This document shows positions 33,575 to 44,699 of a stretch of DNA of 64,000 nucleotides, piece after piece; position 1 is the first letter of the stretch, and each line of letters begins with the position of its first letter. The stretch is from the NCBI GenBank assembly GCA_015680685.1, contig MNCI01006084.1, positions 105,804 through 169,803 of the forward strand. Reading direction: 5' to 3'. The notes beneath the pieces are model-generated. The model ran no database searches and was not told the origin of the DNA. It saw only the letters and a program-made list of their open reading frames with translations. The position numbers were made by a program, and so were the translations under genes. Source of the stretch: Gnetum montanum. Its lineage: Eukaryota; Streptophyta; Gnetopsida; Gnetales; Gnetaceae.

Positions 33575-34423
33575 TGATGAGCGACGATGTACCCCTACAC
33601 CCAACCATATGAATCACAAGCGTTCACGCACGATTTGGTCAAACTCCACAAACATTAAGTTCTTAAGTACACTAGTTCTAAAACATTAAATCTAATCAAA
33701 ACAATCGTTGTCTTCTCAGATCCACTTGTGAGGTACAAGTATATGGTTAAGTACAAATAAGATATATGATTTTTATCATTTTGTATTTTATAAGTTTAAT
33801 CACCTTAGAACAAGAATGAAAGGTAGAGGAACTTAATATCTAATTACTCTATTGCCTATCTAGCCTAACACAAGTACCTGTTTCCACTTCCCAGACACAT
33901 CTTGAACGCATGTAGCACTACTAGGTTCCTAAATGTTAAGTGTTTCTAGGTTACCAAGTGCTATATGTATGCTGGAAGTAGTCGTGATTATGTTCATTAA
34001 CAACTAGAAATTAATTGGTTAATGAAAATTCATTAAAGTAAGGTGCATGAATAATAAATGCATTAAAGGAAACATTAATCTATTCTTAGTGCTGCAAGGA
34101 TTATTAAAAGGGCTCATCTTTATTCTTGTCACACTACTATGCTCAGGTGCATTAATGCTCAAATAAAGGTCTATACACGCTCAGACTCCTACTGCAGGCA
34201 CTCAGAAAATATTCCAACTCTTGAGAAAATAAACTGCAAGAGCTTTACTATGCTATGAAAAAAACTATAAAAAATTATATGAAAATTGTGAACCCTAGTG
34301 CTATATTTATAGGTTGGCATATAACCTGCAATATCGAATATTCAACATTGTATCTTAGGCTCTGACATCAGGTATCTAATATCAAATATTCAATATTAAA
34401 GCTAATCAAAACATGATTCATCA
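33575..34423 (-). repeat. 3' LTR of element D (849 bp)
   Basis: TGATGAGCGACGATGTACCC ... ACATGATTCATCA, collinear with the F and B LTRs. A TATA box on the minus strand (CTATAAATAT) lies at 34303-34312. The flanking minus-strand polypurine tract (GTCGTGGGGGTA, 34435-34424) identifies it as the 3' LTR. Confidence 0.85.
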
Positions 34424-35590
34424 TACCCCCACGACTAAATGAAAACTCGTCCTTGATTGAAGAATAGGAGGAATAAGTTCTTTACAAAATATTAGGAAGG
34501 TATGGGATTATAAATGACATAAAAATTAACTTAGATGGAACAAACAAACTCCTAAGTGCCTAAGTGTATAGATTACAATTTTTACAAGGTTGGGTGTTCA
34601 TGATAAGAGAAGAGAATACCTTGGACAAAACTGACATCCAACTCCTCTTGGCAACTAAAGAGTGAGAGAGAAGATCCAATGATCATGAACGGTCCTCATC
34701 ATGTGGTATTGCTACATCATCCTTGGTGAAGATAGTCTCACTTGCAATCTATGCTTTCCACTATGATCACAACAAAATCATGGATTAGTGTGCAATGTGT
34801 AACATATAGCTTTAAAGTTTTTAGTCTCATCAATAATTATACTCGGCTAGGTTGTGATTATGGTGGATTTATTTCATTAGTAGTGTTAGCGAGAAGACTA
34901 ACAAATAGGGTAACATAAATAAGTGATCCATTAAATTGAAAAAAGGTCTACACAAGGAAATATTTGAAGAGGGTGTAAAAATTCACAACAATAAAAAGGA
35001 AAGTTCACTAAAAATTGTTGTGAATATGCACACAATTGGATGTCATTGATGAGATAAACAAAAGGATTTGATTGTAAGAGTGTCTAACAATAAAGAACTT
35101 AACTAATCCAACTAAAAGATATGCAAGTGGGTCCTCCCCAAAGTAGGCACAGGCCTTTTATGCTCTTGCATAACTTCAAACCAAGGAGTCTATGGGCCCC
35201 ATGGATGATTAATTATTATGAAAGGTTAAGTACAAAAACACCAATGAAACTACCTAAGAATTTCAACACATCAAACTAGGATATTGAACAAGAACATGAA
35301 ACCGGTAGTGAGATGAGACATGAAAAGCAGATGTGGAAGAAATAGAGAGTGAAATGGAGTTCTTGATTAAGGTCACATGAAGTCCCTTGTGAATTTTATG
35401 GTTAAATGACTTGATAAGATCCATCCTTAGTCTAGACCAAAACCAACCATGTTCAGTGACTTTGCATTGCCATTCTAAGACTAGTCCACCCCCTTGAAAC
35501 ATAAGAGTACTTCCATAGAACAACCATTGTTCCTTATTAGAGAAGAAAAGAGAAGTAGGAAGTGAGGAAAGGCCTTAGTTAGAGGGGACC
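34424..35590 (-). other. 3' interior of element D with a short conserved frame
   Basis: Matches 42761-43866 (B) and the inverse of about 50150-51277 (A). It contains an 86-codon frame at 35263-35523 (minus) with HGWFWSRLRMDLIKSF and IHKGLHVTLIKNSISLS, shared with A (50209-50436) and, broken, with B (about 43506-43800). It occupies the position where Athila elements carry an env-like ORF, but it is much shorter and shows no membrane segment. Confidence 0.7.
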
Positions 35591-35601
35591 TTCAATCATG
35601 G

Positions 35602-36432
35602 TGATGAATCACATTGTTTCATCTACTCTAACGTTGGGTATTCGACATCAAAGCCTAGATGCGACGTCGTCGAGTATCTGACGTTGGGGGGTACATGTTG
35701 GCCTATAAATATAGCACCTAGGCTCTTAATTTTTCATTAGTTTTTTGCAATTTCTAGTTAGATTAGTGAAGCTCTTGTAGTTTATTTTTTCTAGAGTTGG
35801 AATATTTTCTGAGTGCCCATAGAAGGAGTCTAAGTGTGTACAGTTCTTTGTTTGAACACTAATGTACTTGAGCACAGCAGTGTGATGGGAATAAAAATGA
35901 ACTCTTTTGACAATCCTTGCAACACTGAGAATAGATTAATGTTTCTTTTAATACACTTTACTTTACTTCATTTTAATTAGGCAATTAATTTCTAATTATT
36001 AATGAATACAAGCATGAAAAATTCAAGCATACATATAGTACTTGATAACCCAGCAACGCTTAACGTTTGGTAACCTAGTAGCACTATATGTGTTCAGGAT
36101 GTGTCTAGAAAAGTGGGGCGGTTACTTATGTTAGGCTAGTTAGGCAATAAATGAATTATATCTTAAATTACTCTACCTTTCATTCGTGTTGTAGGTGATT
36201 AAAACTCATAAAACATAAAACAAGAAAAATCATGTACCTTAATTACACTTAAACCATACCCTTGAGCCTCACAAGTGTATTTGGGAAGACAACAAATGTT
36301 CTCAATGCCCATTTCACTTCCTAGAAGAACTAGTGTACTAGAGAACTATAGGTCCACAAGATTTGACTAGATCATGCGTAAATGCCTTAGTGCTTCGTAT
36401 GGTTGGACGTAGGGGTACATTGCCGCTCATCA
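35602..36432 (+). repeat. 5' LTR of element A (831 bp)
   Basis: TGATGAATCACATTGTTTCA ... ACATTGCCGCTCATCA, the inverse of the D and B LTRs. It is preceded by TTCAATCATGG (35591-35601), which resembles the sequence just upstream of the family polypurine tract. That is odd for a 5' LTR. Confidence 0.85.
35703..35713 (+). promoter_or_regulatory. LTR TATA box, element A
   Basis: CTATAAATATA, followed by GCACCTAGG. It is conserved in the 3' LTR (51361) and in the D and B LTRs. Confidence 0.65.
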
Positions 36433-36433
36433 T

Positions 36434-36451
36434 TGGTGTCATTGCTAGGGA
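36434..36451 (+). other. Primer-binding site of element A (tRNA-Asp type, decayed)
   Basis: TGGTGTCATTGCTAGGGA against the tRNA-Asp complement TGGCGCCGTTGCCGGGGA: five transitions and no transversions. Confidence 0.75.
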
Positions 36452-36592
36452 CCTTTTGATTGTTTTGTATGCTATCTAGGACCTAGTGAAATTGTTTAAA
36501 TCATTAGAATGAACCTTAGAGTCAAATCACATCTTAAGATTACTACAACAGTATTTAGAACCACATTGTGATTTTTATTTTTCTAACATAAG

Positions 36593-38466
36593 ATGTATTC
36601 TTCTCATAGGAATGATTCTCTGCCCAAGTCTGATAAAGCTTATTAGCTAGTGCCTCAATAGTATTGAATCATATATGTTCATCCTGATGAGTATGTATCA
36701 AATTTCATCTTCATCCTACATTAGGATGAACAGCTGTGGTGGCATGACATGGAGGGCAACATTGTGTTGCCACCCAATTGATCTGTTCCTACAATGCTCC
36801 AATAAATGTTTATATAATGGGGTCTCCAAGAACATCATGTTGAGTATATTGTGCAAGATACTGATGCTAGGAATTATCATGCCACTCAAGTACAACATCT
36901 ATGAGATCGACAACTAGAACAATGCTATGAATTTGTGAAGGGAAAAGGACTTAATGATTCTCCATTCCTGTGATACCAAAAAGATTATGGGAAACCCTTC
37001 TCTGGAGGTTTTTGATTTAGTGAAGTTCCTCTCTTTGAATTTGATGAAGTAGGTCAAAACTAGAACTTGCAGTCCATGATTCACAATCCTAGTTCTAGTA
37101 AGAATGGATCCAATGACAAAGAAGGATTCAAAGAGGCAAGTCAAGGAAGAGATGTAGACAAGAACAAGATTGTGATCATAGTCACGATCACCGAAGAGGT
37201 GTAGCAAGCACTGTGATGGTGCTAGTCCTCCTTCCTCTTCCCCTTCATCATCATCATCTTCTTCTTCTGGCTCTAACCGCAACTGCAAGAGGTAAGACCA
37301 TGATGAAGGTAACCAAAATGAACAAAATGACTGATGGGATCGAAATGATCAAAGAAATCATCAAGAAAGGCAAGATCAAGGGCATGGACATTCAAAAGAG
37401 GCACATCACCATGAACAAAGGGGTAGTAGAGGGCATAATAGGTAGCATGATCAATGATCAAGACCTTGATGAGCCTTTGCTTACTACCTAAAGTATGCCT
37501 AATATCACAAAGGTAGTACAAATTCCAACAAGTCATGTGAAGGATGGTCATATCAAAAGGCTAGACATGAACAATATTCCTCGATTCAAAGGGGGATATA
37601 ACTTTGACCTATAGAACCATCTCCAAGCTTTTCAAGATGCATGTGGCTTATAGAATATAGAAAATGAGTGTTAAAAACTTACATTGTTCCCAACAACACT
37701 CATCAAAGAAGTAGAGAATTGGTATTAGTCCTTAGAGCCAGAATCTATCAGATGATGGAGTATCATGCTTGAATTGTTTAATGATAAATACCAAACATAC
37801 TCTAGAGTGTCCAATTTAAGAAGGAAAATCCAAGGATGGAAATAAGGAACAAACGAACCCTTAGATGTTTCCATTAGTTGATACTATTCTTTAATGCACA
37901 AATGTCCTAGCCATGATTATTCTCAACTAGACCAACTTTGCCACATTGTAGATGGGCTTTGATCAGAAACAAGGAGAACCCTTGGTGTCTGCACCCAAGG
38001 GTGACTGTTAGAAGTAAGTGCCCATCAGATATAAAGATTAATTAAGCAAGTATCTAAAGAGGAGGGTGAATTAAGAAAAAGAGAAAGTGTAAAAGAATAT
38101 AACTGTGATCCTTCCATTTGCAAGAGGGAGGTTCGATTCTATGATAGTGAGGACGAATCTGCATTTGATGAGGTGGTGAATAGGAAAACCTTGCCACTCC
38201 AAAAATTTCAATCTAAAATTATGATCAAGGTTGATTAGTTATGGCACTCCATGGATAGAAAATTTCAAGCTATCCTAAAAATTGCTGAAGAGTCCAAAGA
38301 ACAAGGTAGTGATCATGAGCACAAGAGGCACAAGGAAGTTAAACATGCTTATCAGAAAGGTAACGGCAAGATTGCTGTAATAGAAGAAGTTGCAGAAAGT
38401 GAATTAGATGATGATGTGGGTGTGATTTCTACTAGTATGTACATCCTAAGGGATGTTGCCCTATAG
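36593..38466 (+). pseudogene. gag of element A
   Basis: The N-terminal part (from ATG at 36593) has many stops. 37213-37491 encodes charged sequence. The gag domain (37560-38100) reads across stops as MNNIPRFKGGYNFDL, LQAFQDACGL, then W.SLEPESIRWW.IMLELFND and KYQTYSRVSNLRRKIQGW, aligned with F. A further frame, 38251-38466, gives RKFQAILKIAEESKEQ and ends in an acidic stretch. At several sites TGG or CAA codons have become TAG or TAA. The product would be a virus-like-particle protein; it is not producible. Confidence 0.75.
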
Positions 38467-39205
38467 TGTCACATGTATAGAAGTTTGGGGTGTATGCTTT
38501 GAATCCATGACTAACAGAAAGGTGAACATCTAGAAGATTACCTTAACCTCAAGGTAATTTTAGGTAATTCCACTAGCAACAGCAATATTATCCCAATGGA
38601 ACTCCACCACAACCATATGATGAGTATCAATAGTGGCAGTAACCACAATCATGGGCACTAGCACCACCAAGGTAGTAATACCCTTATTGACAACCTAATC
38701 CATATGGTTACTACATTCAACAACCCATGTCTCCATGCGACTCCTCTAGTCATGTATCTACTTTCCAACCTCACTACCATCCTTTTGATTATTATTGAAC
38801 TAGTTCTCCACATGAAGAAATGGATGCCACCTCTTACCCTTATCCTCCTCCTATCCCTGCACATGTTCCTACTTCACCTACATAGCTACCACATGCTCCA
38901 CCTATGTAGGGTGAATTACTAACTTAACCGCAACAACACAATGCTACTAGGGCTGTTAACTTACAACCAGTTCATCAATTGGATGGGTCGAATACTCAAT
39001 CAAAGAAAAGACCATTCTTTCAACCTCATAGTCCACCTAAGCCCTCAATTACACCCACAATTAACAACTCCATCCCTACATCTTCGTCTATAGCAAACAC
39101 CTTTGAGTTCCCTTCAAACCAAAATCTTCCTAGGATCCATACCGTCATGCTTACTCATACTATATTTGATTAGATCTATGATGGAAACCTTCCAAAGAAA
39201 TTAGC
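38467..39205 (+). pseudogene. Pro/Gln-rich gag-to-protease linker of element A
   Basis: Low-complexity coding-like sequence with many Pro, Gln, Tyr and His codons (for example KKRPFFQPHSPPKPSITP at 38990-39060). It is matched by the region at about 44700-45560 (minus) in element B. No domain. Confidence 0.55.
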
Positions 39206-39229
39206 CTATTCTAAAAGTCCTCTTATTTC

Positions 39230-39640
39230 TTTATAGATTACTGGAAATGAACCATGCAATGCTCTTCTTGATTCAAGTTGTGGTGTCAATTTAATTTCTC
39301 ATGAGATGTACATTGCATGGAACCTACCTCCTCTCAAGAAGAGCAAAATAAGATTAGAACTAGCAAACCAATTCATCACTGTTCTATTGGGACTAGTAGA
39401 AGACATTGTGATGATTTTCTATGGGTGGCCTTATCCTAATAATTTCCTAGTAATCAAAGTGGAGAACTGTAGAGGGGATTTCCCAATCATCATGGGAAGG
39501 GCATGGCTAAGTATCGTTGATGCCAGAATGGATATCAGAGATCTTTCCTTTGGAAATATCCAAAGAATGTGTATTTGGAAAGATCAAGAAGAAGAAAATT
39601 CCATGCATCGTGTATAGCAATACAGGGTGCAATTATGTGC
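39230..39640 (+). pseudogene. Aspartic protease of element A
   Basis: Retropepsin-like polyprotein protease. NALLDSSCGVNLISHEMYIA carries the catalytic Asp, but the usual DSG is DSS here. It continues WNLPPLKKSKIRLELANQF, LGLVEDIVMIFYGWPYP, FLVIKVENCRGDFPIIMGRA, the conserved post-active-site half of Athila-type proteases. It aligns nearly residue for residue with D's protease at 63551-64000, whose DSG is intact. A 103-codon frame (39306-39617) remains open. Confidence 0.8.
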
Positions 39641-39899
39641 AGAAACTCTGGGCCATAAAGCAAGCATCTATCTTTGCATGCAAGAAATGTGCACCAGAAG
39701 TAGAAATTCAAAGGTGTCTATACATAGCAACCACAAAATAGGAGGGCACCCAGTGGTTGACTACTAATTCTAAGAGCACCGCACTTTGCATGGAACCAAC
39801 TGAGAGCCTAACATGCACATATATCGTAGGCATGGACAAACTTGAGCACATTCATCACCAACTCTCTAATGATACAAATGATGATACCTACTAGGGAGA

Positions 39900-40870
39900 G
39901 TTGAAAATTCATAAAAGTTTCAAGTAAGAGCCCCTTGAACTAAAAATGCTACCTATCAGAATGGAATATGTGTTTTTAAAAAATGGGAAGCCAGTCATAA
40001 TTAATGCAAATCTTGCTCCAAAGAAAAAAAAGATGCTATTGAATGTAGTTGGAAAATGGTCAGCATCTTTTACTTGGTCATATCTTGAACTCATAGGGAT
40101 TGATCCTAGGATATGTCAGCATTGCATCTACACTACTCCAACTATGAAGCCAAAAAGACATCCTCAGAGGTGATTGAATTCCAAACTAAATTAAATCGTC
40201 AAGGAGGAAATGAAACAACTCCTCAAGGTAAAGTTCATTTATCCCATTGTCGATAGTGAGTGGGTTAGTCCACTCATACTTGTGCCAAAGTAAAGGTGGC
40301 AAGTGGTAGGTCTGTATCAATTTTCAGCTGCTGAATATGACAACATTCAAAAATTATTTTCTATTGCCATTTGTTGATCAAGTGCTAAACATGATACTTG
40401 GGCATTGCTACTATAGATTCCTAGATGGTTATAGTGGCTATAACAAAATTCAAATTGCATTAGAGGATCAAGAGAAGACAACATTCATGAATCCTTGTGG
40501 GACTTTTGTGTATTGCAAGATGCCATTTGGTCTATGCAATGCTCCTGCTACAGTCTAATGCCTGGTTTTGACATTTTTCAATAACAAATTGAAAGTTGTG
40601 TGGAACTCTTCATGGATGACTTCTCCACTTATGGAGCTACATTTGAGAAAGCCTTGGACCACCTTGAGCAAGTGCTAAAATAATGTGTTGAAACCAACTT
40701 GCGGCTCACTTGGCAAAAAAGCCACTTAATGGTTTAGGAGGGCATTTTATTGGGGCATAGAATATCACAACCAAGAATTAAGGTAGACCCTAAGAAAATA
40801 AGAATCATCCAAGGAATAACCTGCCAACTAGAAACTATTAAAGATGTTTGATCACACATTGGACATAGTG
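39900..40870 (+). pseudogene. Reverse transcriptase of element A
   Basis: RNA-dependent DNA polymerase. The N-terminal part PVIINANLAPKKKKMLLNVV (39990) leads to WSYLELIGIDPRICQHCI (40075), FIYPIVDSEWVSPLILVPK (40230), then YYRFLDGYSGYNKIQIALED and TFVYCKMPFGLCNAPATV (40410-40558), and the active site FMDDF at about 40610. The thumb follows: HLEQVLK.CVETNLRLTW and GHRISQPRIKVDPKKI. At least six stops, mostly TAG and TAA in place of Gln and Trp codons. Length and order fit gypsy RT. Confidence 0.85.
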
Positions 40871-41029
40871 GCTACTACCGATGATTCATAGAGAATTTCT
40901 CTAAGATTGTAAAACCATTGGTGAAGCTAACAAAGAAAGATGTTCCCTTTATCTAGACCATAGAATGTAAAAAAGTATTCCAATAGCTAAAAGAGAAACT
41001 TGTAGAAACTCCAATCCTATAAGCACTTG

Positions 41030-41430
41030 ACTAGTCCAGACCATTTCATATCATGACAGATGCATCAAATTATGCCTTGGAATATGTTCTTATGCAGTTA
41101 GATGACAAGAAATGTCCATACTACATCCACTGCACTAGCCAAAGCATTGTGGGTACACAGCTAAACTACACCACTACAAAGAAAGAGTTGATGGCAATGG
41201 TGTTTAGTCTAGAAACATTAGGCATTACATGCTTGGATACAAGGTGTTTATGCACATGGACCATAGTGCCATCTGCTTCCTAATGAATAAGCAAATGGTG
41301 AGCCCCCATGTCATATGGTGATTGGTGATCTTGTAGGAATTCAATCTTACAATGTTAGATCGAAAGGACACTAAGAATGTGGTCATTGATCACTTGTCTC
41401 AATTGTGATGGGACAACAAAGAGGAAGAAA
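41030..41430 (+). pseudogene. RNase H of element A
   Basis: Gypsy-type RNase H directly after RT. MTDASNYALEYVLMQLDDKK holds the first Asp; then YTTTKKELMAMVFSLETL holds the Glu; then the DHSAIC..LMNK...HVI region around 41255-41330 and VIDHLSQL near 41385. The frame shifts near 41225. Element D has the same domain at 53240-52860. Confidence 0.8.
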
Positions 41431-41599
41431 ATCCATTGTTTGATATGTTTCTTAATGAAATCCTCTTTGTTGGGGCTATAATTGAACAATTACTTGATGA
41501 GCCTAAATGGTATAATAAAATTCTCACCTATCTTCTCACTTAGGAGATACCACAAGGGTTGGACCACCAGAAGAAATAGCAATTTTTTCACCAGGTAAA

Positions 41600-41828
41600 A
41601 CACTTCATGGAGATCAATAGACACCTCTACAAGGTATGCACCAATGGCCTACTTCGTTGGTGTGTCCGTGATGCTGCTCAACTGCATGTTCTCCAAGACA
41701 TTCATGAAGGTTCTTATGGAGGACACTATGTTGGGATATGCATGACCATTAAAATCCTAATGGCAAGGTACTATTTGCCAACAATCTTCAGGGATGCTAA
41801 TCATTACATCTACTCTTGTGAACGATGT
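41600..41828 (+). pseudogene. Integrase zinc-binding (HHCC) domain of element A, cut by element B
   Basis: INRHLYKVCTNGLLRWCVRD then AAQLHVLQDIHEGSYGGHYV, KILMARYYLPTIFRDANHYI, and CERC at the end. The His pair and Cys pair are all present. The frame is open (41607-41831) until element B begins at 41829. It resumes at 48294 with ATGCCAACAAGATGATG (QQDD), so B landed one residue after the CxxC. Confidence 0.85.
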
Positions 41829-42760
41829 TGATGAGTGGTGAGCTACCCCTATGCTCAACCATACAAATCACAAGCATTCATGCACAATCTGGTTGAATTC
41901 CATGGATGGGACTAGTTGTGGCATCTAGGTCATTATGATCTAATCATAGTTCGCTATCTTTCCACTTAGATTAGTGGTAGCTTTGTCAAGTATGATTTAG
42001 TCTAAAGTGAGGCATATGATGTTGTCTAATTTCTACGCTACTCCTAATGATGGTAAAGAGATGAATTAATTAAATGAATCAATGATAGAAAACAAGATCT
42101 AAACTGGCCTATTTATGATGAGTACCCGCACTTAATCATCTATACATGTTTTGGACTTCGTGAGGCTACTTCTAGGATTGCCAAGTGTATGTCACTGATT
42201 ATGCTAAATAATACACTTCTGTATTACCAAGTATCTACACTTAAATGCTCATGAGGAAGGCATAAGCATTTTTCTTAATAATAAGAATAGTAAATGGCAA
42301 TAAATGGAAACATTTAACTAAAGAAAATAGTAAATAATTAAAGTAATAATCTAAGTGGATTTAGCAATGATGGGAGTAATCTCAATCTTTATTTCTAGTC
42401 ATGTAATGTGTCCAAGTATGTCACACTTGAACAAAGGTGTCGTATGATTACAAACATCACATTGCAGGCATTCAGAAAATATTCTAACTCTAGAGAAAAC
42501 AAACTACAAGAGCTCCACTACTCTAAGTGGAAAACTATGAAATTGATGCCAAATTGGGACCCTAGGTGCTATATTTATAGGCTAGTGTATACCCCCAACA
42601 TTAAATACCTAATGTCACATCTAGACCTCAATGTTGCGTACCTGATGTCACAGCTCTGATGTTGCATATCCAACATTAGGGCTCTGATACAAGGCTTCAA
42701 TGTCAAGGCTTCGATAACAAAGCTCTGATGTCAAGCCCAAGTAAATTATGACTCATCATA
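41829..42760 (-). repeat. 3' LTR of element B (932 bp)
   Basis: TGATGAGTGGTGAGCTACCC ... AATTATGACTCATCA. A TATA box (CTATAAATAT on the minus strand) is at 42571-42580. About 42555-42735 holds imperfect GCTCTGATGTCA-type tandem units in U3. Confidence 0.85.
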
Positions 42761-42775
42761 CCCCCACGACTGAAT

Positions 42776-44690
42776 GTAAACTTGTCCTCAAGTTAAACAA
42801 AATGAGGAACAATTTCCTTACAAAATATTAGGTAGGTATGGGATTATTGACTACCATATAAACTGATTCAAGTGGAATAAACAAACGTTGAATGTCCAAG
42901 TGTATGGACTTACAAGCTTTAAAAAATTGGGTGTTCATGATAAGAGAAGTGAACACCCTGGAAAAAAATTGACATCCAACACCTCTTGGTAGTTGAAGAA
43001 AGAGATAGAAGATCCAATGATCATGAATGGTCCTTGTCACAAGGTGCTACTACATCATCCTTGGTGAAGATAGTCCAGCTTCCAATCCATGCGTCCCACT
43101 GCAATGATAACATAATCATGATTTAGCATGTAATGTGTAACACATAGCTATTAAGTATCTTGTTTTTTCACAGTGTTAGCGGGAAGGATGACAAATAGGG
43201 TAAAACAGATAAGTGGTTCATTAAAGTTGAAAAAGTTTGACATAAGAATATATTTGAAGAGGGTGTAAGAATTCACAACAATAAAAAGGAAAGTTCATTG
43301 AAAAATGTGATGAAGATGTGCACAATTGAATGTCATTGATGGGGTAAACAAAAGGATTTGATTGTAAGAGTGTCTAAGGATAAAGAACTTAACTAACCCA
43401 ACCAAAAGATTTGCAAGAAGGTCCTTCTCAAAGTAGGCACAGGTCTTTTATGCCCTTGCATAACTTCAAGCCAAAGAGTCTATGGGCTCCATGGATGATT
43501 AATGATTATAGAAGGATAATTACAAAAACTTGGAAGAAACTACCTAAGAATTCTAACACATCAAACCAAGACATTGAACAAGAGCATGAAACCAATAGCG
43601 AAGTGAGACATGGGAAACATAGATGGATGAGAGAGAGTGGAATGGAGTTTCTGATTAAGGTCATATGAAGTCCCTTATGGATTTTTTGGTTAAAGGACTT
43701 GATAGGATACATCCTTACTCCAAACTAAAGCCAACCATGTTTAGTGACTTCACATTGTCATTCTAAGGCTAGTCCATCCCCTGAGACACAAGGGTGCTCC
43801 CACAGAACAACCACCATTCCTTATTAGAGAAAAATGAGGAAGTGAGAAAGGGCCTTAGTTAGAGGGGATGAGTCCCATAACTAGTGCTTATAGTCCATTT
43901 ATTTTGTCTAAGGGGTATGATTTGAATTTCCATTATTTTTTTAATGGGAATCACACCATGCAAAGACACGTGCATTTATTTTTTCCAAAGGGTGTGCTTT
44001 GAATTCTCATTATTCTTTTTATGAGAACCACACCATGCAAGGACTTATTCAACTTTTCTTTATTGGTGGACACAAAATAGTTAGAAATTCATGAAAACAC
44101 ACATGCACCCAGGCAAACAAAAAGGCACAAAGAATACCAAATCCCTTTGAAGCCACACCCTGGTCACACCTTTGAATCCTCCCAATTCCAAAAACTACCA
44201 AAGTGACAAATCTATTAAAGTTTTATTAATGAAAAAGGGACTACACATTTCAAAAACAAGGAAAATCATAGAGTTTATGGATGGGTGGATTTCATGGACT
44301 TATTGCTTATTGCATGAAAAAGAAACCATTTCCTAATCATCCATAACGAAATTCAAAGCCAAAAACTAGATAGCAACAATTAAATAATAGAAATAGTACA
44401 TACCACCATCTATCAATGCATTACCACTATACCTAGCACTTTATAAAAAAAAGTTAGAAAATCACACCAAAATAAAATAAAATATAGAAGGTGTAAAATA
44501 TTCAAGAAATAGAAAATGTACTAATGATGGTGTAAAACAAAAATTTGAAAAAGTTAATAACATGAAAATAAGAAGATGTAAAATAAAGAATGTGTAAAAT
44601 AAGAAGATGAAAAACACTTAAGAATCCTAAAGACTAGAATGGGGGGTAACCTCCATGACTAAACATTTGGCCATGAAAAGGACTAATAAG
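42776..44690 (-). other. 3' interior of element B
   Basis: Matches D's 34436-35590 and A's 49280-51263 (inverted). A broken copy of the conserved 3' frame lies at about 43800-43506 (IKSFNQKIHKGLHMTLIRNS). The rest (43870-44690) is AT-rich with no coding signal. Confidence 0.7.
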
Positions 44691-44699
44691 TGGATAATT

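Noticed and set aside
37213-37551. Overlapping 92-codon frames on both strands
   Set aside because: Low-complexity charged region of A's gag; the minus-strand frame is a shadow.
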